DNA of 64,000 bases. Origin: Myxococcales bacterium (lineage in GTDB: Bacteria; Myxococcota; Polyangia; Polyangiales; Polyangiaceae). The first letter of the stretch is position 1. Each line of letters starts with the position of its first letter. A program made the translations under genes and the position numbers. The notes below the pieces were generated by a model. It worked only from the letters and a program-made list of their open reading frames with translations. It did not search any database and had not been told where the DNA came from. Positions 45,670-55,082 of the stretch are shown here, in pieces. The DNA is taken from positions 18,636 to 82,635 of the forward strand of contig PLXW01000108.1 in NCBI GenBank assembly GCA_003151595.1. Reading direction: 5' to 3'.

Positions 45670-46515
45670 ATGCTCTCCATCCGCTCGTTTGGTTCGCTCG
45701 TCACGGCCGTCCTCCCCGTCGCGGTCACGGCCTTGGTTGCCGGATGCGCCGCGCCGACCGATGGAGCGTCGAGCGAGGCGGTCGCCGAGACGCAGAACGC
45801 GCTTTGCCCCGTCGCGAACTCGCTCGTGCCGGGCTCGAAGCTGCACATCGCCTCGACGTGCGGCAACCCGAACCCGCCGCCCCCGCCCCCGCCGCCCCGG
45901 ACGCTCGTGACGACGAGCTGTTCGCTCCTCGAGGGGACGCCGAGCGCGTCGAGCTCGCAGCTCCCGTTCGTGACGCAGGTCGCTCCGAGCGGCTCCTCGG
46001 CCGGAACCGGATGGGCGTCGTACTCGACCACGCAATACCAAAACGCGAAGTCGGCCGTGGACCAGATCTGCGCGGCCGGAGGGTTCGCCGCGATCCTCTG
46101 CTTCCTCTACATCGTGTCCGAGGGCGCGACGTTCGAGCCGTGGGTGTTCGAGAACCAGCTCGCTGACGCGCTCGATGCGGCCGACCCGAGCTTCCCGTCC
46201 GTCTCGCAGACGCCGCCTCTCCTCCTCGCGTCGAACGACCCGACCGCGCTCCTGAAGGTCTGGTACGGCGCGCAGATCAGCAGCAAGCAGGCGTTCGACC
46301 CGGCGGTTCGCGGAGTCATCTCGTACTACGACAACATCCAGACGAGCACGGGCCTGGACTTCGTTGCGCCGCAGCTCTTCGAGTGCGCCGTGACGCGGAC
46401 GACCGGCTCCTCGAGCGTCACCACCACGAGCTACTACGTCGCGTGGGACCCGGACTGCACCGGCACGAACTGCTCGATCGTCCTCACGCCGCGCGCGCAC
46501 GGTACGTCGATGTAA
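45670..46515 (+). CDS. secreted lipoprotein of unknown function
   Basis: This 281-residue protein has a lipoprotein signal (VLPVAVTALVAGCAA, Cys near 26), a start with a Cys/Pro linker containing eight consecutive Pro, and a C-terminal domain of about 200 residues. Visible segments are QNAKSAVDQICAAGGFAAILC, WVFENQLADALDAADPSFP and SYYDNIQTSTGLDFVAPQLF. Six to eight Cys suggest disulfides. I do not recognise a family. An AAGGT site lies ahead of ATG 45670. It follows the kinase/binding-protein fusion by 180 bases and ends at a hairpin terminator; whether it acts with that receptor is unknown. Confidence 0.75.
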   Translation: MLSIRSFGSLVTAVLPVAVTALVAGCAAPTDGASSEAVAETQNALCPVANSLVPGSKLHIASTCGNPNPPPPPPPPRTLVTTSCSLLEGTPSASSSQLPFVTQVAPSGSSAGTGWASYSTTQYQNAKSAVDQICAAGGFAAILCFLYIVSEGATFEPWVFENQLADALDAADPSFPSVSQTPPLLLASNDPTALLKVWYGAQISSKQAFDPAVRGVISYYDNIQTSTGLDFVAPQLFECAVTRTTGSSSVTTTSYYVAWDPDCTGTNCSIVLTPRAHGTSM

Positions 46516-46554
46516 GCATCGCGTCGGGCCTCTGGCTCGAGGAGTGACGATCAT

Positions 46555-46590
46555 CGGGCGCCGCGCGAGAGCACGGCGCCCGTTGGCATT
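46555..46590 (+). terminator. intrinsic-like terminator between convergent genes
   Basis: A perfect 9-bp stem CGGGCGCCG (46555-46563) pairs with CGGCGCCCG (46574-46582) around a 10-base loop. TTGGCATTTA follows, a modest T-rich tail. It lies 40 bases after the lipoprotein stop and 21 before the convergent PDZ gene stop, so it could serve either strand. Confidence 0.6.
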
Positions 46591-46603
46591 TAACGCCCGC
46601 CGC

Positions 46604-46948
46604 TCACGGATCGACGAGCGGCGTCCGCTCCACGACCATCTTCTTCGTGATCCCCGCGCGCACGACCAGCAGCGTCACCTTAGAGCCGACCTTCCCCTCC
46701 AGCCGTCGATGAACCTCGCCCGGCGGCATGTCGCCCACCGGCTCGCCGTCGATCGCGATCACCTCGTCGCCGTCGCGAATTCCGGCCAGCGCCGCGGCCA
46801 TCCCCGGCGGCACTTCGCGCACGTAGAGACGGCCCGTGTGGACGTCTTTTCCGAGCAAAGCGCCGACCGATCCGGTCGAAGACCCGCATGCGCCGAGGAT
46901 CCCCAGCGAGGCCACGAACAAGATCGCGACAAAGCAGGACGCTTCCAT
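46604..46948 (-). CDS. small PDZ-domain lipoprotein
   Basis: This 114-residue lipoprotein has a signal with lipobox LGACGS (Cys near 19) and a single PDZ domain: YVREVPPGMAAALAGIRDGDEVIAIDGEPVGDMPPGEVHRRLEGKVG, then KVTLLVVRAG. It has no protease domain, so it is probably an envelope peptide-binding adaptor. The ATG at 46948 starts the signal; the frame stays open upstream for 68 codons without similarity. It diverges from the double-FHA gene, whose promoter region it shares. Confidence 0.8.
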   Translation of the reverse strand: MEASCFVAILFVASLGILGACGSSTGSVGALLGKDVHTGRLYVREVPPGMAAALAGIRDGDEVIAIDGEPVGDMPPGEVHRRLEGKVGSKVTLLVVRAGITKKMVVERTPLVDP

Positions 46949-47096
46949 CCTTTTCCCGCGCTCGCTAGACTTCACCTGCCGTACCCCCATTTGCCGTTTG
47001 GCCCGTTTGGCCCCATCGGTCCCGCCGGCGTACCTTCGCGCCGATCCCCTTCCCTCCTTCACTCCCATACGTCCCAGGCGAGCGCGACACGCGAAC

Positions 47097-48656
47097 ATGT
47101 GGAAGCTGGTCATCGAGGACGACGAAGGGAAGCGCACGGTCGTGCCGCTCACGCGCGACGACTACACGATCGGTCGTAAAGAGGGGAACACGATCCGGCT
47201 GACCGAGCGCAACGTCTCACGCGCGCACGCGAAGATTCGCAAGCTCCAGAACGGCGCGCCCCCCGCGGCCACGGCGCCGCACGCGCACTACGTCCTCGAA
47301 GATCAGTCGAGCTACAACGGCGTCTACGTGAACGGCATTCGCGTCGCGCAGACGCAGGATCTCGGCCACGGCGATCTGATCCAGATCGGCGATTACCGGA
47401 TCGTCCTTCAAGACGACGCGGTCATCGACGCTCCGCCCGCGTCGCAGCCCGACCCGAAGACGACGATCCCCAGCGGGCAGCGCGCGTCGCTCCTGATGGA
47501 GCGGCCGAATCGAATGGTGATGCTCGCGGGGCCGACGCCCGGCGCCGAGTACCCGCTCGACACGGAGCGGCTGACCATCGGCCGCGCGGAAGATGCGTCG
47601 ATCTCGATCAACCACAACTCGGTGTCGCGCCTTCACTGCGAAGTGCACGCGCTGGGTGACGGGCGCTTCGAGATCGTCGACAAGGGGTCGAGCAACGGCG
47701 TTCGCGTGAACACGGCCGAGCTGCGGCGCGGGATCATCGAGCCGGGCGACGTGATCGAGCTGGGCGACGTGAAGTTCAAGTTCGTCGGCGCGGGGCAGAT
47801 CTTCTTGCCCGGCGTGAACGACAGTCAGCAGCTGTCGTCGATCGGCGAGCGATCGCCCGGGTCGCGTCGCGGTGGGACGGGGCTCTTGCCGTACGTCGTG
47901 TTCGGCGCGGTCATCGCCGTCATCGCCGTCGGCGCGTGGGCGTTCACGCGGCCGAAGCCGGAGCCGGTGGTGATTCTCCCGATCCCGTCGGGGAGCCAGG
48001 GCGATCCCGCGCAGCAGACGCTCGACGAAGCGAAGAAGCTCTGCGACACGGGCGACTGCGACACGGCGTACGAGAAGATCGACAACGAGATCCCGCCGGG
48101 CTCACCGCTGCGCGACACGGCGGACTTCAAGGGGATCGCGGTGCGCTGGGCCGAAGCGCTCCTCGCGCGGGCCGACACCGAGCAAGACCTGACGAAGAAG
48201 CGAGCGATGCTCGACGAGATCGCGAAGTCGACGGCGCTCGATCCGCAACATCGCAAGCGCGCGTCCGACAAGCTCCAGCAGATCGTCGATGTCGCGACGA
48301 CGACGCCGACGCAGCTCCCCGCGGCCGTCGACGCCGGCCCGCCGCCCGACACGAAGCACACCGCGCGCGACGCGGGTCCCGGTCGCCGCACGCCTCCTCC
48401 GCAGGGCGACCTGAACACGTCGACCCCGACGCCGCCTCCCGTCTCCACGGGGACGAAGAGCAGCGGCGGCACCGACGTTCACCAACTCCTCTTGCAAGAC
48501 ACGCCGAGCTCGATCGCCGCGGCGCGCGCCGCGCTCGAACCGAAGGTGTTCGGCAACCGCGCGACGGCGGAAGAGATCCGCATGCTGAAGACGATCTGCA
48601 AGCAGCAGCACGACGAGATCTGCGTCGAGAAGTGCAAGTCGCTGCTCGGGCAGTAG
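47097..48656 (+). CDS. double FHA-domain membrane protein
   Basis: The protein has 519 residues. FHA domain 1 (about 23-110) reads YTIGRKEGNTIRLTERNVSRAHAKI with DQSSYNGVYVNG. FHA domain 2 (about 155-230) reads LTIGRAEDASISINHNSVSRLHCEV with DKGSSNGVRVN. Both keep the Gly-Arg, Ser-Arg-x-His and Asn-Gly residues that bind phosphothreonine. One membrane helix follows (about 259-284). The C-terminal part has a TPR-like helical stretch (LDEAKKLCDTGDCDTAYEKI) and a Pro/Thr linker ending in a Cys-containing helix. It is a probable reader for the Ser/Thr kinases of this genome, anchored in the inner membrane. The ATG at 47097 starts FHA 1. Confidence 0.9.
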   Translation: MWKLVIEDDEGKRTVVPLTRDDYTIGRKEGNTIRLTERNVSRAHAKIRKLQNGAPPAATAPHAHYVLEDQSSYNGVYVNGIRVAQTQDLGHGDLIQIGDYRIVLQDDAVIDAPPASQPDPKTTIPSGQRASLLMERPNRMVMLAGPTPGAEYPLDTERLTIGRAEDASISINHNSVSRLHCEVHALGDGRFEIVDKGSSNGVRVNTAELRRGIIEPGDVIELGDVKFKFVGAGQIFLPGVNDSQQLSSIGERSPGSRRGGTGLLPYVVFGAVIAVIAVGAWAFTRPKPEPVVILPIPSGSQGDPAQQTLDEAKKLCDTGDCDTAYEKIDNEIPPGSPLRDTADFKGIAVRWAEALLARADTEQDLTKKRAMLDEIAKSTALDPQHRKRASDKLQQIVDVATTTPTQLPAAVDAGPPPDTKHTARDAGPGRRTPPPQGDLNTSTPTPPPVSTGTKSSGGTDVHQLLLQDTPSSIAAARAALEPKVFGNRATAEEIRMLKTICKQQHDEICVEKCKSLLGQ

Positions 48657-48663
48657 CGAGCGC

Positions 48664-48681
48664 GCCAATTTCGAAATTGGC
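48664..48681. terminator. 18-bp perfect palindrome after the FHA gene
   Basis: GCCAATTTCGAAATTGGC lies seven bases after the stop of the FHA gene and can form a hairpin with a TCGA loop. It is followed by a mixed T-containing stretch rather than a clean T-run. It may be a terminator for the plus-strand gene or a DNA-binding site. Confidence 0.45.
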
Positions 48682-48690
48682 CGCGATTTG

Positions 48691-48814
48691 GTGCTCTTTT
48701 GGCACCCGTGACGGCCTTTTGGCCACCCGTGATGGCCTTTTGGGCATCCCGGTGCCTTTTTGGGCATCCCCGGTGCCCTTTTGGGCATCCCTGGTGCTCT
48801 TTCGGGCACCCACG
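48691..48814. repeat. tandem array of six ~21-bp self-complementary units
   Basis: Units start at 48691, 48708, 48729, 48752, 48773 and 48794, with a consensus near GTGCCCTTTTGGGCATCCCG. Each is a small imperfect palindrome, for example GGCC-TTTT-GGCC or GTGC-TCTTTTG-GCAC, so an RNA copy would form a row of short hairpins. Copies are diverged. The array lies between the convergent FHA and OmpA genes. Confidence 0.8.
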
Positions 48815-48882
48815 GCGCTCGTCCTGCGGCTGCGTCGTGCACCGCCGGGCCCTTCCCGCCATCCGCGAGCGCTCGCCGCGGG

Positions 48883-50814
<1,932 letters not shown>

Positions 50815-51061
50815 CCGCGCGCCCTCCTCGGGGCGATGGCGATAAAGCGCATCAAAGCGAACCACTCCAATTCGAAATAAGGCTAACACACTGGGCAACG
50901 GCGCGAAGTTTCCGCCAAGCTGGTACGATCACTTCGTGAAGTGGCCGCTCGCGATGGTGGGCCGTCCTAGTCGCGTGGGTCGGCGGGTCCCGGCCCGCCT
51001 CCGCATCTTGCCGCGCGGGCGCCTCCGCATCTTGAGCGGTGCTGCGTGGTATTCTCGATCC

Positions 51062-52729
51062 GTGCACCGCGTCCTCTTGGCGATGGGCCTGGCGCTCGTC
51101 TCGCTCGCTTGGAGCGATGTCGCGCGGGCCGATACCCCGTTCGACGGGAAGTGGAAGCAGGGGGCGCTGCGCGAGGACTACACGGTGCCCGAGTGGTCGC
51201 CGTCGGGGTGCGGGCCGGCGCCGGTCTCGGGGATGAGCGGCGGCGGCGAGATCGTGAGCGTTCATCAAGAGGGGGATGAGCTGGCGATCGCTGGGGGCGG
51301 ACGCGTCTTCCGGACGAACCAGTGTTACGACCAGCAACCGACGCTGGCGCGCGAGACGCACTCGCGCGATCCGTCGGGGCGATCGTGGCGGACGCGGTGC
51401 TCGACGCCGTCGAACGATCCGCGGCGCGCGATGATGAACACGCTCGTCGTGGCGACCAGCGACACGCACATCGATCTGATCGAGACCGGGCGCTACGAGA
51501 TCATGCTGGCCGAGGGGCACTGCGTGGCCGACGTGCGAAGGTCGCGCGAGTTCGATCTCGTCGCGCGCGATCTGGCGGCGCCGGCAGCGTCTGCGTCGGC
51601 GGCCGTGGCAGTGCAGGCGCCCACGCCACTCCCCACCGTGACCGCCGTCGCGCCGCCGCCGCCCCCCGCGCGCCCCTCGTGCGACTCGCCGGGCGATCCC
51701 GCGCGGCTCGAGGTGCGCCCTTCGCGAAAGCTGCTGCGCACCGGCGAGTCGTATGCGTTCCGCGCGATCGTGCTCGACGCGAACGGGTGCGCGACCGGAA
51801 CCCAGACGGCGTGGAGCATCGCGCCGGGCGGAGGGACGACGTTGACCGTCGACGCCTCGGGGCGAGTGTCGGCGCCGGCCGACGCGGCCGAAGGGAGCGC
51901 GCAGGTGCTCGTGACCGCCGCAGGGCGAAGCGCGCACGTGACGATCGATGTCGCCTCGCCCACGCACTACGACGAGCTGCTCGTGAGCTCCGGCCTCAAC
52001 GCGCAGGGCGAGAACGACGCGGTCTCGGTCGCCGAGACAGGATCGATCGGAGGCGCCGACGCGCGCGCCGAGGACAACGCGAAGAAGCGACGCACGATCT
52101 TCCTCGTGATCGTGGGCGGGCTCGTGGTGGTGCTGGGCGTCGTGGCGGGGGTGTTCGCGCGAAGGCAGAAGCGCGCGGCGCAGCTCGAGTCGAGCGCGAC
52201 GGAAGAGTACGAAGACAAGGTGCGCGCGGCGGACGAGCGACGCACCGAGAAGCGCGCGGCGCACGACGCGGCCGTGAAGGCGCACGAAGAGAGCCTGCGT
52301 CGCGCGCGTGAAGCCGCGACGCGAAAGAGCACCGAAGCGCGCGCGCTCGAAGAGGCGGGGAAGTCGGGACCGGCACGCATGGTGTGCCCGACGTGCCGAC
52401 GCGATTACCCGACGACGAGCGCGTTCTGCCCCCAAGACGCGACGAAGCTGGTCGCCGTGGGCACGGGCCAGGCGGCCGCTCCCGGCGCCGGGAGCATCTG
52501 CCCGGCGTGCAAGCGAGGGTTCCCCGCCGGCACGCGCGTCTGCCCGAACGACGGCGAAGAGCTCGTCCCCTACGCGATGCACGCCGCGGTCGCGCGCGCC
52601 GCGGCGCCCGGTACGGGGACCGTGGCCCTCGTGGGCAAGGGGAAAATCTGCCCGACCTGCGGCGGCCGATTCGACGGCGCGGCGGCCTTCTGCGGAAAAG
52701 ACGGCACGGCGCTGGTCCTCATCAATTGA
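51062..52729 (+). CDS. membrane protein with Ig-like exterior and three cytoplasmic zinc ribbons
   Basis: This 555-residue protein has a signal peptide (MGLALVSLAWSDVARAD), an extracytoplasmic Cys-containing region and a Big_2/Ig-like domain (about 205-300; PARLEVRPSRKLLRTGESYAF). One helix follows at about 344-366 (IFLVIVGGLVVVLGVVAGVFA), then a basic/acidic coiled coil (about 370-440) and three zinc ribbons at the C-terminus: CPTCRRDYPTTSAFCPQD, CPACKRGFPAGTRVCPND and CPTCGGRFDGAAAFCGKD. Each ribbon resembles the one at the front of the kinase at 19905. The outside senses or binds and the inside docks. The GTG start is inferred from the signal; upstream frame is open. No known family is recognised. 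Confidence 0.75.
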   Translation: MHRVLLAMGLALVSLAWSDVARADTPFDGKWKQGALREDYTVPEWSPSGCGPAPVSGMSGGGEIVSVHQEGDELAIAGGGRVFRTNQCYDQQPTLARETHSRDPSGRSWRTRCSTPSNDPRRAMMNTLVVATSDTHIDLIETGRYEIMLAEGHCVADVRRSREFDLVARDLAAPAASASAAVAVQAPTPLPTVTAVAPPPPPARPSCDSPGDPARLEVRPSRKLLRTGESYAFRAIVLDANGCATGTQTAWSIAPGGGTTLTVDASGRVSAPADAAEGSAQVLVTAAGRSAHVTIDVASPTHYDELLVSSGLNAQGENDAVSVAETGSIGGADARAEDNAKKRRTIFLVIVGGLVVVLGVVAGVFARRQKRAAQLESSATEEYEDKVRAADERRTEKRAAHDAAVKAHEESLRRAREAATRKSTEARALEEAGKSGPARMVCPTCRRDYPTTSAFCPQDATKLVAVGTGQAAAPGAGSICPACKRGFPAGTRVCPNDGEELVPYAMHAAVARAAAPGTGTVALVGKGKICPTCGGRFDGAAAFCGKDGTALVLIN

Positions 52730-52917
52730 CGATCGATCGCCCACGAATCACCGGGCAATCCTGCGCATTCCGTCGCACATCCGGGTGGTGGCGAATGAAT
52801 GGCCGCCCCCTCCGGCACGTCCGACCGACAGCCCGCCAAACGCGCTCGGAGCGCGAGATCGAGTCGGCGTTCTCGCGCGTACAAGGTCTAGATGTAAGGA
52901 GTCGTCGCCCCGCTTGC

Positions 52918-52947
52918 TTGATTGCCCCGACGGCGCGCCGCTATACT
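52918..52947 (+). promoter_or_regulatory. sigma-70-type promoter for the GltJ-like gene
   Basis: TTGATT (52918-52923) and TATACT (52942-52947) are separated by 18 bases, each one or two bases from consensus and unusually AT-rich for this genome. Transcription would begin near 52955, giving a leader of about 63 bases before ATG 53018. This is the best promoter-like sequence I saw in the window. Confidence 0.6.
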
Positions 52948-53017
52948 TTCTCGGGGTGAACCGTACGCCACTCATAAGGTGCGCTACGATTTCTCCAATG
53001 CTAAGGACGAAACCGCG

Positions 53018-54808
53018 ATGAAGATTTCGTGCCAGTCATGCCAGGCGAAATACACGATCGCGGACGAGAAGGTCCTCGGCAAGATCGTCAAGATCCGCTG
53101 CAAGAAGTGCGGAGCGACGATCGTGATCAACGGCAACGAGACCGGCGCGCAGACCGCCGGCTCGCAGAGCGGCGCCGAAGCGCAGGCGTTCGACTACGCC
53201 GCGCAAGCCGGAGGCGAGCAATGGACGGTCAACGTCGCCGACGGTGATCAGCGGACGATGTCGTTCGACGAGATCGTCGCCGCCTTCAAATCCGGCGTCG
53301 TGACCGACGAGACCTACTGCTGGAAAGACGGCATGGCCGACTGGCTCCCGATTCGCGAAGTCCCCGAGCTCTACGCCGCAGCGGGCGAGGCTCCGCAACC
53401 GCCGGCTGCGGATCAAACGGCGCAAGAGCCGGCCGCGGGCGGCTACGAGCAGCAGCCGGCGTACGGCGGCGGCGGCGTGTTCGGCGGCGGTGGCGGCGGC
53501 GGACACGAGCAAGAAGAAGCGACGGCTGCCGGATACGAAGGCTACGGCGGACAGGCAGCGGCTTCGACGAACGGGAACGGCGCGAGCAACGGCCTCTTCA
53601 ACGGGGGCGCCGCACCGGCGCCCGCAGCTGCACGCAGGCAAGGACGCGCAGGCGCGCAGGACCTGTTCGGCGGTGTCTCGCAAGCCGGCGGCGAAGACGA
53701 CGTGATGACGAGCGCGCCCGCGGGCGGCGCGATGCCGCAAGCGTCGAACGATCCCGGCAAGCTCACCGGCCAGCGAAATGAGAACAGCGTTCTCTTCTCG
53801 CTCAACGCGCTGACGCAGAGCGCGCCCAAAGAAGAAGCGCCGCAAGCGCCGGGCGAAGGGTCGGGGCTCATCGACATTCGCGCGCTCAGCGCCTCGATGG
53901 GAAATACGGGCGGCCCCGCGAAGGGGAGCCACGTCGACGACATCATGAACCTCGGCGGCGGCGGCGCGTTCAGCGCGGCGCTCGCGGCTCCGGTGCTCGC
54001 GCCTCCCTCGATGGACGGCGGAGGGATGCTCGGGTTCGACGGGTCGCCGCGCAAAGACAACACGAAGCTGATGCTGATCGCGATCATCGGCACCGGCGCG
54101 CTCGTCGCGCTGGCGATCGTGCTCGCGGTCGTCTTGAAGAAGCCGGCCGAGCCCGCGATCGTCGCTCCGATCGCGCAGACGGCGGACACGGCGACCGCGG
54201 CGGCCACGGCCACAGCCGCGGCGGCGGCTCCCAGCGCCGTGGTCGCGGCGAACGATCCGAACGCCGGCAGTGGCGCGCAGCCGATGGCCCCCTCCGCGGG
54301 TGGCGGCGGCGATACCGGATCGCACAAGGCCGCGGGTGGCGGCGGTAGTGGTGGCGGCGGTGGCGGTCATCACGCAGCGACGGGCGGCGGCGGCGGTGGC
54401 GGTTCTTCGCCCCCTCCGTTCGTTCCTCCGGCTCCGGCAGCTCCGGCGTCGAAGGGGGGCGGCAACAGCCTCGCCGATCAGATGAAGACCTCCGTCGGCA
54501 CCGACACGAACTTCGGCGGGTCGGCGCCCGCAGCGCAGTCGTCGGCACCGTTCGATCGCGGCGCGGCAGCGGCGGCGCTCGGCTCGGTCAACGTGAACGG
54601 CTGCAAGAAGTCCGATGGGCCGACCGGCTCGGGGCACATCAAGGTGACGTTCTCGTCGAGCGGCAACGTGCAGTCGGCGGTCGTCGATCAAGCGCCGTTC
54701 TCCGGAACCGCGGTGGGGGGGTGCGTCGCGGGGAAGTTCCGCAGCGCGCACATCCCGGCCTTCGGCGGGAGCTCGGTCACGGTCGGCAAGAGCTTCACGA
54801 TCGACTGA
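53018..54808 (+). CDS. GltJ/AgmX-like protein: zinc ribbon, GYF domain, TM helix, TonB-like C-terminus
   Basis: The 596 residues run in this order. An MJ0042-type zinc ribbon has Cys5, Cys8, Cys28 and Cys31 (CQSCQAKYTIADEKV). A GYF_2 domain lies at about 66-120 (TMSFDEIVAAFKSGVVTDETYCW, then MADWLPIREVPEL). A long Ala/Gly linker follows, then a membrane helix at about 349-375, a Gly/His/Ser-rich periplasmic stretch, and a C-terminal domain of about 90 residues with a Cys pair, in the style of the TonB/AgmX tail (GSGHIKVTFSSSGNVQSAVV). The order matches GltJ (AgmX) of the Myxococcus Glt gliding machinery, whose zinc ribbon contacts MglA. It could be a gliding part or a related paralogue. AAGGA lies upstream of ATG 53018. 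Confidence 0.8.
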   Translation: MKISCQSCQAKYTIADEKVLGKIVKIRCKKCGATIVINGNETGAQTAGSQSGAEAQAFDYAAQAGGEQWTVNVADGDQRTMSFDEIVAAFKSGVVTDETYCWKDGMADWLPIREVPELYAAAGEAPQPPAADQTAQEPAAGGYEQQPAYGGGGVFGGGGGGGHEQEEATAAGYEGYGGQAAASTNGNGASNGLFNGGAAPAPAAARRQGRAGAQDLFGGVSQAGGEDDVMTSAPAGGAMPQASNDPGKLTGQRNENSVLFSLNALTQSAPKEEAPQAPGEGSGLIDIRALSASMGNTGGPAKGSHVDDIMNLGGGGAFSAALAAPVLAPPSMDGGGMLGFDGSPRKDNTKLMLIAIIGTGALVALAIVLAVVLKKPAEPAIVAPIAQTADTATAAATATAAAAAPSAVVAANDPNAGSGAQPMAPSAGGGGDTGSHKAAGGGGSGGGGGGHHAATGGGGGGGSSPPPFVPPAPAAPASKGGGNSLADQMKTSVGTDTNFGGSAPAAQSSAPFDRGAAAAALGSVNVNGCKKSDGPTGSGHIKVTFSSSGNVQSAVVDQAPFSGTAVGGCVAGKFRSAHIPAFGGSSVTVGKSFTID

Positions 54809-54809
54809 C

Positions 54810-55031
54810 GTGATCTTCAACGCGCTCATCGCCATCGCAGGGGTGATCCTGGGCGTGCGCGTCGGGCTCGCGATCGGGTATCGCGCGGAGCGCGGGCGGC
54901 GGATCATCGCCGAGCGGCGGTGGCTCGCGGAGCTGGCGCAGGTGATCGGCTCGAAGCCGCCGGAGTTCGAGTCGATCGACGCGGCACGCACGCGGTTGCT
55001 GAACGAAGCGCGAGCGCGTCGCGAGGCGTAG
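54810..55031 (+). CDS. small membrane-anchored protein
   Basis: This 73-residue protein has an N-terminal hydrophobic helix (IFNALIAIAGVILGVRVGLAIGY) followed by a basic helical tail (RAERGRRIIAERRWLAELAQVIG, then DAARTRLLNEARARREA). It starts with GTG one base after the stop of the GltJ-like gene, which implies co-translation. I do not recognise a family. Size and charge suggest a small inner-membrane accessory protein. Confidence 0.6.
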   Translation: MIFNALIAIAGVILGVRVGLAIGYRAERGRRIIAERRWLAELAQVIGSKPPEFESIDAARTRLLNEARARREA

Positions 55032-55082
55032 AGCGGCGCCGCAAACGTGGCCGCGCGAGGGAACGCGCGTATCGTCGATGGT

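Noticed and set aside
48657..48882. Minus-strand frames reading repeated Gly-x-Pro-Lys peptides through the 21-bp array
   Set aside because: They come from unequal units, run into the OmpA gene in another frame, and lack a start with a ribosome site.
54300..54420. Gly/His-coding repeats in the GltJ-like gene as a separate repeat element
   Set aside because: They are ordinary low-complexity linker codons within one protein, without a fixed period.
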